Shown here: one piece after another, positions 28,001 to 34,067 of the stretch | Layout: each line of letters starts with the position of its first letter | Position numbering within the stretch: the stretch's first letter is position 1 | Source: Propioniferax innocua | Lineage (GTDB): Bacteria; Actinomycetota; Actinomycetes; Propionibacteriales; Propionibacteriaceae | Direction of reading: 5' to 3' | Length of the DNA: 64,000 nucleotides | Assembly (NCBI RefSeq): GCF_006716235.1 | Contig: NZ_VFOR01000001.1 | Span: 682,001 to 746,000 of the forward strand | Program-made: the position numbers and the translations under genes | Notes under the pieces: model-generated | Told to the model about the DNA's origin: nothing | What the model saw: only the letters and a program-made list of their open reading frames with translations | Database searches by the model: none

Positions 28001-28336
28001 GACGACATCAAGGGTGTACGTCATCGTGTACCGGCCCAAGTCCTTGGTAACGGTCTTGGGCCCGCTGAGGCTGGTCGCCTCCTTCATGTCGATCCAGCAC
28101 AGCTCATCGCCGTACTTGGTCACCTCCGGAGCGTTCCCCCCACGGTTACGGATGGAACAGTCACCGAATTGCCAGGTCGAGCCGTTCGTGTTCCAGCCCT
28201 TGTCAGCCGGCGGCGTGGCCGGGGTGGCCGCTGCGGCCGGGGTCGGCGGAGCGATGAATCCCGGGATCAGGCTGAAGGTGGCTGCCAGGGCCACCACCAT
28301 GGTCACGGCCAGAAATTGCTTGATGCAGGTACTCAT
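22091..28336 (-). CDS. giant LPETG-anchored repeat adhesin, probable pilus tip or fibrillar protein
   Basis: 2,081 residues from the ATG at 28336 (signal peptide MSTCIKQFLAVTMVVALA, probable cleavage after the APPTPAAAA region). An N-terminal domain (about 45-400) of adhesin type contains paired cysteines. It is followed by about ten DUF5979/SpaA-like repeats of 120-190 residues. Each has an opening L.K.V.G strand, a Cys in an F...Y.C strand and a later G..C.....E motif, which implies one disulfide per repeat. A DUF11-like domain (YTIENTGAVAMSNI) precedes LPETG at 2049-2053, a hydrophobic helix and a basic tail. The 4-bp overlap with the minor pilin and the GTGA overlap with the sortase place it in the pilus operon. 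The ligand is unknown. Confidence 0.9.
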   Translation of the reverse strand: MSTCIKQFLAVTMVVALAATFSLIPGFIAPPTPAAAATPATPPADKGWNTNGSTWQFGDCSIRNRGGNAPEVTKYGDELCWIDMKEATSLSGPKTVTKDLGRYTMTYTLDVVFRDRTINAVDTTHFEAGPLPYVPNWKRIAVGTNARNATSATVGNDAFGLDDRSVFGNTVNGVNYFLPESGDPNQPVVKVDHGDPSRNTSEFTLRNIKVTDKFTGQAVADPRFVVADAQQTTFGAGSEVFQVDGRTSTTAQYTRLTPQTADYKAACADDPRWAADNNDIFGPTTTEKRYNNFMFPAGDFMCYEYSGLVRGTVNAGTFMVSLNNPSDLSIRLGSWSFQGFALALDMGRMRGNVTADTDQEKLATGQTTDFDFKMGVRNADGTTTPAPWQGSDLYTQVMRSGTGSTSTDKQMFSSTASGTQSDRVFDRYDPVWTCTTPRGGTQTIRQGSVPAGYRLTDDPATKTSTLLVDNSENEPITCNVQWTPKFVAASLALSKVVSGTASRYAEVTDRTFDLSYTCVPPHDDSKTDQQAIDEFKAAYPLVPLTGTRRVQSGEQAKVEGLPAGSTCSVSEARSASPRADSGMDHDLTWQGASEDPNNTDTFAPVTLTLKPADDNTPLNRVDATNTYTAHTGTLTLTKTVTGDPVDVTFGTSKTYQFDVNCPTSGFRKTVALTLTGTDGSNSLTGTTSVTGVPTGRDCTVTPLTGLSPEEQQTVKFDDRTVTFDGQPTTPDGFGAYPFKLPDYPAGGTPTTSAIDIRAAYSWKTRSVKVSKQISGPGASMAKKEHASYPMRYSCSLPNDPSYSKAGVIDVASGDTASAAIDDVRVGAQCTIFEDTAAIRDREAAGSSSVLDKTTVTGSDANDQAVTLDNEEAKTRPVITVIDSNDANQNKVVVTNHFGNRLSTVNLTKLVDHGGLGVSLPTQYSLQFDCGVRTLETANGLEAVPLRGTATVTSDSSNGWKGATLLVADDARANTGPGGTMEVPYGNVCTLSEDRPDITSSGVLWSAKLPDVTIGESETNAEDGQVNDTTTDIEAVNLFRPTGDGLTIRRQIAANPQMSGPLNYTLTCTNGGERLPLTSAELTAADGSVSTIDITNGFTLDANEELRLPASAVPEGATCDLDARPYTDAMKTRTVGDVSFPVAWKYRVTYPSDADGTQSSNTGSSDGDPLSADIVVGSKSVVTITNDYDYTYGDATASKTVEFPGDPNSYISDARKEVKRSREFTVNLTCTAPYGGERTFTATVIAGSQTVDAKTLQANDIPIGSICTATEEASTSAVGIDLVQTVSVDGAPRDANGTSFEFNGNHSVEFINAYTRRLASVELNKIANTPIDLSAYRDQFHNHTFTMTCVDSQADGRPVLGTFTGTIQGPGQYTFEDVPVGAECSITGDQFGRLDLTETDDDGKKLETHLRPTSVDWTVARNDGTTEHDTTLTDETTTSMGFIVEEDAPDGEGNIVNLTNNYDWVTAPLTFSKTVTAHASEWDRLDATRPSFDFDYHCEGVGYSAGSTAGEQSMWETIPDTVTWDMLGDETTNPDGTVSRTYKTDKIHVPSGSLCTGTESEARDVPPVMTMSTSLNGEESSALTQRVEEGTVQPWDFTNTFSRMMVPVRLVAVKGGDAVSAIDPAATFVYNVSCDDGAQTTARVVSTLDGASADASVTGAMPPSGGEIIYLPADANCTVDGDVEGDGSSALAPNSAFEVTQGDRRPFMQFGQWNGATAVSTNPTVAGEDLKAADVTADMKDYQHTFKVPTGLAPSSTGEAVTIAGEATYMLDRVPVTFTKNVEGAPPEAGSFTFNATCTAGDTSVAQQFTVDAGETFTMGDVPVTGTCQFNETAQAEPLLDVQSHGKGWENVASTNVFGTPDEPGQHYVRGDVLPVADASTNSSDPSLWSLTAVNRYPSMKVDKVIDGTPISSVTGAVADTALLPHTADRMHFRYTIENTGAVAMSNIALTEPGLAGRTVVAADGSHVTIGADGAIPKTVCETSGSDLAVGGSSGCEFDVLITEPTTENFAYPAASDGVLTVTATTPSGTLTESDQYGALRPKESVAWLLPETGVQTLLWVLLIGLIILGIGLWKHLRETRS

Positions 28337-29454
28337 CCGCACGACTCCTGATCGTTGGGGTTGTGGCGCTGCCTGGCGAGGCCGAGGAGCATCGCGCCCA
28401 TGATCGACGCCAGCACGGCTCCCCCGATGACCCATGGCGAAGTTTCGGCACCCGTGCTGGCCAGACCTCGACCCTCACCTCGACCCTCATCGGGGGGCGC
28501 CGGCAACGGGGTCGTGGGGCAGGCATACGTGGCCGAATCGGACATCGTCGCAGCCGACGATGAGGCGTATTCGGCGCGGTCGCGGGGGACCGCGCGCCCG
28601 TCGGTGAACAGGTGGCCGTCGAACCCCATGCGGGTTCCTTCGGGGGTCTCCGGATCGATCCGACCGGTGTATGTCATGTGGACACGTGTCTCGGGGTGTC
28701 CGGAGCGGATGCGAGCGAGCGCCGCCAACCCCTTGTCCGTCAGCTCCATGATGATGGAGCCATGCCTCCACCTGTAGTGCACACCCTCCACAAGGTCGAC
28801 GCGACCGTCGAGTGATTCGACCCAGACATCGGCGGCAGCAGCATCCAACATCGCGGGATCGTGCTCGGTGACGAGGGCATAGTTGTGCAGTCGCCCCTTG
28901 CGGTCGGGTGCGGGCACCGAGCCGGCAAGGCTCACCGTGAAGTCATCGTCGGCGCACACCTGCTTGGACCCCACCGCGATCTCGATGGCCTCCGGCTGAT
29001 TCTTCACCTGAACCTGTACGTCCCGTGCCCCGTCGGCAGCAGGCAGAGCCACCAGAAATGGCGTGGCGACGCTCCATCCGATGTTCCCCTCCCGCGACGG
29101 CAGTTCCTGCACCAAGTAGACGCCGTCGGGCAACACGTCGGACGAGGCATGACCTGCAGCGTCGGTGGTGACGATCACATCCGGCCCCTTCGCGTAGTGC
29201 GAATCGCTGGTGAGCACCTCCGGATCGGCAGCCACGAGCTCGGCCACCTGCTCCGGCGAAGTGGCGTCGACATCCTCCAGCCGGTTGAGCTGGAACCGGA
29301 TGCCCTCGAGGGGTTGGCCGGGCGTGTCCCCCTCACCTTCAGATTTGATGAGCGTCAACGTCGACCCAGCCGCATGGGCCGGAGCAGCCAGGCCGAAACC
29401 GAGCATGGACCAGAACAGCGCTGACAGCACTGCGATCATCCGCAGCCTTCTCAT
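28333..29454 (-). CDS. minor pilin-like surface protein with LASTG sorting signal
   Basis: 373 residues. The signal peptide is MRRLRMIAVLSALFW to AHAAG. A prealbumin-fold (SpaA/CnaB-like) region follows, seen in LTLIKSEGEG, GIRFQLNRLEDVD and the DGVYLVQELPS E-box-like strand. Further beta-rich sequence leads to LASTG at about 331-335, a helix and a short tail. LASTG departs from LPXTG at the Pro. The protein ends QESCG, an unusual cysteine after the membrane helix. It overlaps both neighbours by 4 bp. It is probably the base or minor subunit of the pilus. Confidence 0.88.
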   Translation of the reverse strand: MRRLRMIAVLSALFWSMLGFGLAAPAHAAGSTLTLIKSEGEGDTPGQPLEGIRFQLNRLEDVDATSPEQVAELVAADPEVLTSDSHYAKGPDVIVTTDAAGHASSDVLPDGVYLVQELPSREGNIGWSVATPFLVALPAADGARDVQVQVKNQPEAIEIAVGSKQVCADDDFTVSLAGSVPAPDRKGRLHNYALVTEHDPAMLDAAAADVWVESLDGRVDLVEGVHYRWRHGSIIMELTDKGLAALARIRSGHPETRVHMTYTGRIDPETPEGTRMGFDGHLFTDGRAVPRDRAEYASSSAATMSDSATYACPTTPLPAPPDEGRGEGRGLASTGAETSPWVIGGAVLASIMGAMLLGLARQRHNPNDQESCG

Positions 29455-30344
29455 CGTGTCCTTCCTCCCTCGGGCTCGGTCTCGTTGTCGCGGCGATTGC
29501 GCCGCAGCCACCACAGCAGATACAGCAGGGCGGCCAAGGAGATGACGATGGCGGCGAGCATCCACGGTTGCCAGATCGTGTGGAACTCCTGGGTGATCTC
29601 CCTCGACGGCAGCTCGGTGCGTTCACCACGCACCAGCAGCCGATGGGTGTTGATGCCGTATGGCGTGCACGTGACCAACGTCAACCGGTCATGGCCGGCT
29701 TCAGGACGCACCCCGTCGATCTCGTCGGGCAGTACCACGGTGATCTCGTCGACCCGGTAGGCCAGCTCCTCCCCCATCACCTCGACGATCATGATGTCGC
29801 CATGCTTGATGTGGTGGACGCTGTCGAACATCGTCATCGTGGCCAACCCCGTGTGTCCGGTGAGCACCGCATGGCTCCCGTCTCCTCCGACTGGAAGAGC
29901 AGTTCCATAAAGGTGCCCGACGCCGGCGGCCAGTGTCTTCTGCGATGTGCCGTGATGGACCGGCATGTCGATCCCCACCGATGGCACCCGAATGCGCGCC
30001 ATCGTCGAATCCATGTTCAGTTGTGTCAGATAGTCACGGTAGGCCTCTGAGGTCACGTCAGGACCGGTGACCCACGGGTCACGCGCTCCCACCTCGGGCA
30101 GGCGGCCGTTGTACTCATGGGCCCGGCGCAGGATCTCCTGCTTCTCCCCCGCGTCGATCTGAGCGACGCTCCGTGAGTACTGCTCGGCGAACTCATACTG
30201 CTCTTGGTTCTTCACCTGTGTGAGTACAACCGGGGCGAGGAGCACCAGCACCCCCAGCACGAAGTAGACGACAGGGGCCTTGCGTCGCCGAGCCGCCCGC
30301 CTCGTCGCACGGGACGACGAGGCGGGGCGGTCGACGGAGACCAT
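29451..30344 (-). CDS. class C sortase, pilin polymerase type
   Basis: 297 residues with an N-terminal anchor helix (about 25-45) and a C-terminal helix (about 255-278). Catalytic His164 (LTGHTG), Cys226 (TLVTCTPYG) and Arg235 are present, and a canonical class C lid motif D89-P90-W91 lies in ARDPWVTG. This is the likely polymerase that joins backbone pilins through the pilin-motif lysine. It starts at TGATG, sharing one base with the stop of the backbone pilin gene. Confidence 0.93.
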   Translation of the reverse strand: MVSVDRPASSSRATRRAARRRKAPVVYFVLGVLVLLAPVVLTQVKNQEQYEFAEQYSRSVAQIDAGEKQEILRRAHEYNGRLPEVGARDPWVTGPDVTSEAYRDYLTQLNMDSTMARIRVPSVGIDMPVHHGTSQKTLAAGVGHLYGTALPVGGDGSHAVLTGHTGLATMTMFDSVHHIKHGDIMIVEVMGEELAYRVDEITVVLPDEIDGVRPEAGHDRLTLVTCTPYGINTHRLLVRGERTELPSREITQEFHTIWQPWMLAAIVISLAALLYLLWWLRRNRRDNETEPEGGRTR

Positions 30345-31864
30345 CAGGCAGCCTGTGCCTTGTCGTCACGGCGGCTCACGATCAGACCGCGGATCAGCAA
30401 GGCCAGGCCGAGCACGAACACGGCGACGAGGCCCCACGCACCGGTGGCGGGAAGCTGACCGAGGAAGGAATCCTTCTGGTTGTCGACCGTGACGGTGAGC
30501 TCATTGGCGGCTGCGTCATAGCTGACCGGCTGCGGCTGCGGATTCTGCACGAACCCAGTGGGAGCCTTGGTCTCGAGGACGCAGTACTTGTTCGGCGCGG
30601 CCTGCCCACCGGACACCGACGTGGCCGGCACGCCATAGGCATTGGCCGTGGACTGTGCTCCACCGTCCACACCACCGGCGGTGGTGAGTCCGGTACCGGT
30701 GGCCGAGCCGTCAGCAGCGGTCGCCACCGTCAGCGGGTCGCCGAGGAGCTTGTTGTCCACATCGCAGAGGTACAGCGCGAACTCGGCGCCGTTCAGCGAG
30801 GCGTTGGTGACGCCCTCACCCGAACCGGTCTTGGTGATGGTCAGCGGGGCGAAGGTCGTCTGTGCACCGTTACTGCCCGGATCGTTGGGATCAGCCGGCG
30901 TGGCGTCGGTGCTCACCTGACCACCGGGGATGTCGATGGTGGCGTTGTTGGTGATCTTGCCGTCTGCAGGCAACGAGGTGACCCTGGCCTGGAACGCGAC
31001 ATGTACCTCGAGCGCGGGCTGCGTTTTGCGCGCGTTTTCGAGCTTGTCCAAGCCCGACTGGTTGAACGTCACGGTCAGGGTGTTGTTGTCGGTGTTCACC
31101 GTGTAGTCGGCAGCGTCCAACGCCACCGGCTCGGTGCCGTCGGCGTTCGACGCGGTCACCTCAACGGTGTCGCCCTGCAGCGCGAGATCGGCCTGCAACG
31201 GGTCGGTCACGACGAACTTCGTGAGGTCACCAGCCGGGACTGGGCCATTGATCTGATACTTGAGGTTCGTCCCCACGGTCGCATTGGTGTCATCGACCTG
31301 CTTGTCGGGCGTGATCTCCTGGTTCTTGGGGTACACGTCCTGCTCGTAGGTCCACACGCCGTCCTGCGTATATGGCAGAGTCATGATGAACGGCGGCGCA
31401 ACGGTATAGCCGCCCTTCTGCACCTCGGTCACGAGGTAGGCGCCAACAGTGAAGTCGGCGTTCGTTCCGGTGCTGATCGTGGCGTCACCATTCGCATCGG
31501 TGGTGACGGTCATCGCAGCCCCGAGCGCCCCGGGCGCCTCGGGCGTGCGACCAGCCAGCGCCGACCAGCCCGCGGCGGTGGTGAGATCGATGTCAGTGAT
31601 CTTCTGAACGTTGAAGGTCACGCCCTCCACGCCGGGCAAGCCGGCATGCGAACCGTCGGTGACGGGGTCGCCCTCTTTCTTGTGGATGTTCAGTGTGACC
31701 GAAGCGTTGGGATCGATCTGATCTGTGGGTGCAGGAGCGGCCGGAGCCGGGGTGGGCTCGATACCGGCAGTGGGCTCGGCATGAGCCGGCACCACGGGTG
31801 CCTGCACCACGAGTCCAAGAAAAGCCACGGCCACCACAGCCCGGGGCCAGATTCGATTCAGCAC
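30344..31864 (-). CDS. major backbone pilin, LPATG-anchored
   Basis: 506 residues from the GTG at 31864, with AGGGAGGG 9 nt upstream; an ATG nearby is out of frame. Signal peptide residues are about 1-29. Features in order: a first domain ending in the pilin motif W171-TYEQDVYPK180, whose Lys180 is the expected polymerisation residue; a D2-type isopeptide domain (about 185-320); a CnaB domain with E-box Y427-CVLETKAPTGF (Glu431); then LPATG at 471-475, a helix and a charged tail. This is the classic FimA/SpaA arrangement of Gram-positive pili. First gene of the five-gene operon. Confidence 0.94.
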   Translation of the reverse strand: MLNRIWPRAVVAVAFLGLVVQAPVVPAHAEPTAGIEPTPAPAAPAPTDQIDPNASVTLNIHKKEGDPVTDGSHAGLPGVEGVTFNVQKITDIDLTTAAGWSALAGRTPEAPGALGAAMTVTTDANGDATISTGTNADFTVGAYLVTEVQKGGYTVAPPFIMTLPYTQDGVWTYEQDVYPKNQEITPDKQVDDTNATVGTNLKYQINGPVPAGDLTKFVVTDPLQADLALQGDTVEVTASNADGTEPVALDAADYTVNTDNNTLTVTFNQSGLDKLENARKTQPALEVHVAFQARVTSLPADGKITNNATIDIPGGQVSTDATPADPNDPGSNGAQTTFAPLTITKTGSGEGVTNASLNGAEFALYLCDVDNKLLGDPLTVATAADGSATGTGLTTAGGVDGGAQSTANAYGVPATSVSGGQAAPNKYCVLETKAPTGFVQNPQPQPVSYDAAANELTVTVDNQKDSFLGQLPATGAWGLVAVFVLGLALLIRGLIVSRRDDKAQAA

Positions 31865-31901
31865 GCTGATTCCCTCCCTGAAGCCATGCTCGTAGGAGAG
31901 A

Positions 31902-31907
31902 AATATA
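31902..31907 (-). promoter_or_regulatory. possible -10 (TATATT) of the pilus operon
   Basis: TATATT on the minus strand lies about 38 bp before the backbone pilin GTG, giving a leader that includes the strong AGGGAGGG ribosome site. No convincing -35 is visible. The 202-bp gap 31865-32066 holds this and, on the plus strand, TAGTGT at 32027-32032 as a candidate -10 for the peptidase gene. Confidence 0.35.
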
Positions 31908-32066
31908 CGACGCCCATAGCACCCTCCCCTAATCCGCGCTCCACGGCCCGACTGAGCCCTGCCGACAGGGCAGCTCGATACGGAAGATTCCCCAGTCCAC
32001 AGACCCCGAAGAAAGGATCCACGCCCTAGTGTGAAGGTCACCCATGACCCCACCCCGGAGGCTTTC

Positions 32067-32942
32067 ATGTTCAAGAAGATCGCTGCTGGATTCGCGGCAC
32101 TCGCGACCAGCGCCACGCTCACCATCGGCGGCATCTCCATGGCGGACGCCAGCACCCATTATTCGCGCGACGATTACGGCCCCAACCCGCACGCCTCGAA
32201 CACGACGCATTCGAGCTGGGGCTCGGCCGAGTGGCCGAACTGCCCGACCGACATCAGCAACGTGAACTACTCGGATCTGTCGTACGTGACCGTCCGCACC
32301 GATCTGGTCCCCCTCGTCCACGCCCTGCTGGAGAAGACCGAGCAGATGGGCTACGACCTCAAGGGCAACGCCTCGTGGGGCTTCAACTGCCGCGCGATCC
32401 GCGGCTCGGACTCGATCCCCTCCAACCACTCCCGCGGCCTGGCCGTGGACATCAACTCCGATGAGAACCCGATGGGCTCGGAGTTCGTCTCGACCATCCC
32501 GCCCGAGGTCGTCCACATGTGGGAGTCGGCCGGGTTCTACTGGGGCGGTCGCTACACCGGACGCCCCGATGCCATGCACTTCGAGTACATCGGCTCGGTC
32601 GATCAGGTTCCCGTCTTCACCGAGCAGGTGACCGGCGGGGATTCCGAGCCCGCTCCCGAGCCGGAGCCGACGAACCCGACCAAGGGCGGCGGCCCCGTCC
32701 CGGCCGACACCTCCTGGTGCTATGTCGGGCCAGCCGAGACCATCTGGAAGGGCGCGCAGAACGGCAGCGTCAAGGACGCACAGTGCCTGCTCAACATCGC
32801 CGGCTACAACGCCGGAAGCATCGATGGAGTCTTCGGCGCCCAGACCAAACAGGCCGTCGAGCAGTTCCAGGCCGATCAGGGCCTCGAAGTCGATGGCGTG
32901 GTGGGCACCAACACCTGGAAGGCGCTCGGCCACCAGGGGTGA
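32067..32942 (+). CDS. secreted D-alanyl-D-alanine carboxypeptidase-like (M15) protein with peptidoglycan-binding domain
   Basis: 291 residues from the ATG at 32067 (GGAGG 6 nt upstream). Signal peptide about 1-30. The M15-type domain (about 70-190) has SNHSRGLAVDIN with the zinc-binding His and Asp, and DAMHFEYIG with the third His. A Pro/Glu/Thr linker leads to a peptidoglycan-binding_1 domain (about 225-290) with AQCLLNIAGY and GVVGTNTWKAL. It should trim peptide stems or cross-links in the wall. Its location beside the pilus operon may be coincidental or may assist fibre anchoring. Confidence 0.88.
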   Translation: MFKKIAAGFAALATSATLTIGGISMADASTHYSRDDYGPNPHASNTTHSSWGSAEWPNCPTDISNVNYSDLSYVTVRTDLVPLVHALLEKTEQMGYDLKGNASWGFNCRAIRGSDSIPSNHSRGLAVDINSDENPMGSEFVSTIPPEVVHMWESAGFYWGGRYTGRPDAMHFEYIGSVDQVPVFTEQVTGGDSEPAPEPEPTNPTKGGGPVPADTSWCYVGPAETIWKGAQNGSVKDAQCLLNIAGYNAGSIDGVFGAQTKQAVEQFQADQGLEVDGVVGTNTWKALGHQG

Positions 32943-32963
32943 CACCACACCACACCGATTCGC

Positions 32964-32988
32964 TTTTAGAACTGAATATGTGTTAAAA
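32964..32988. promoter_or_regulatory. imperfect inverted repeat, operator-like, before the nitrite-reductase operon
   Basis: TTTTAGAAC and GTGTTAAAA are 7/9 complementary with a 7-nt spacer, ending 2 nt before the ATG at 32991. The stretch is markedly AT-rich compared with its surroundings. It could be a binding site for an anaerobic or nitric-oxide regulator overlapping the promoter; no regulator can be named. Confidence 0.35.
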
Positions 32989-32990
32989 AT

Positions 32991-34067
32991 ATGGGCATGA
33001 GTGCGCCATCCGCAGTACCCGACAGGGCTCCGCTGCGGATGGCGCTCATCATGTCTGCGGCCGCCTCCATGCTCATCGGCCTCAACGCCGGGCTGACTCG
33101 CCTGGCTGTCCCCGCACCCGTCGACAGCGTCGAGCTCGGCACCAGGCACGGGCCGATCATGGTGTTCGGCTTCATGGGTTCACTCATCGCTCTCGAGCGC
33201 GCGCAGGCCCTGCGCAATCCACTGGCCTACCTCGCCCCCGCTCTGATGTCCTTGGGCGCTCTGGCGCTCGCCATCGGTCCCTCGCCTCGGCTGGGGCACA
33301 TCCTCCTCATCGATGGCACGCTCGCCTTCACCGTCGTGGTGTTCCTCCTGTGGCGACGCGCCCCGGTCACCCTCGTGGCGGTCCAGGTGCTCGCCGCCGT
33401 GCTGGCGGCTCTCGCCGCAGCTTTCCTTTTCAATCACGAGGTCCCGGCCGTCATCGGCCTGCTGACCGCATTTCTTGTCATCACCATCACCGCCGAACGC
33501 GCCGAGCTGGCCCAGCTATCGATGGGCCCATCGGCGACGCGTGTTCCCGTGGTGGTCGCGGCGGGTATGAGCCTCGGCGCGGTGGGCTCACTGGCTGATT
33601 CCGAGATCGGCGCGCGCATCCTCGGCGCCACATTGCTCCTGACCTGCGGTTGGTTGCTGCGCGATGACATCTCACGTCGTTTCATCCGACTCGACGGCCA
33701 ACGTCGTTTCCTTGGCGCCGCCCTCCTGATGGGCACCCTGTGGCTGGCGGTGGCGGGCTGCGTCTGGCTGGCACGAGGAACCGGCGATGCCGCCTACGAC
33801 ACCGGAATCCATGCGGTCTTCCTGGGCTTCGGGATGTCGATGATCATGGCCCACGCCCCGATCATCTTCCCCACGGTCCTGAGCCGCCCCCTGCCCTACC
33901 GCCCCGTGATGTGGGCGCCGCTGGGCATGCTGCACGTGGGCATGGTCGCCCGCGTGGTCGGCGACCTGCTCCACCTGACCCCTCTCCATCAAACAGGAGG
34001 CATCATGACGGTCCTGTCGATGCTGCTCTTCGGAGCCACGGCCGCATACTCGGCGGCGCGAGGATGA
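32991..34067 (+). CDS. polytopic membrane protein coupled to nitrite reductase (NnrS-like appearance)
   Basis: 358 residues, about eleven or twelve hydrophobic helices. Two starts are possible (32991 or 32997), neither with a Shine-Dalgarno. Histidines occur at helix ends (GTRHGPIMVFGFMG, IHAVFLGFGMSMIMAHAPIIFP), the layout of haem-copper or NnrS-like membrane proteins. The family call is tentative. It overlaps the fused nitrite reductase gene by 4 bp (ATGA), so the two are made together and probably work together. Confidence 0.7.
   Translation: MGMSAPSAVPDRAPLRMALIMSAAASMLIGLNAGLTRLAVPAPVDSVELGTRHGPIMVFGFMGSLIALERAQALRNPLAYLAPALMSLGALALAIGPSPRLGHILLIDGTLAFTVVVFLLWRRAPVTLVAVQVLAAVLAALAAAFLFNHEVPAVIGLLTAFLVITITAERAELAQLSMGPSATRVPVVVAAGMSLGAVGSLADSEIGARILGATLLLTCGWLLRDDISRRFIRLDGQRRFLGAALLMGTLWLAVAGCVWLARGTGDAAYDTGIHAVFLGFGMSMIMAHAPIIFPTVLSRPLPYRPVMWAPLGMLHVGMVARVVGDLLHLTPLHQTGGIMTVLSMLLFGATAAYSAARG

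Noticed and set aside
21750-31864. Pilus operon as a recently acquired island
   Set aside because: No integrase, transposase, tRNA or direct repeats at its borders, and the 3' end overlaps glnA1. Base composition looks only slightly lower in GC by eye, so transfer is not supported.
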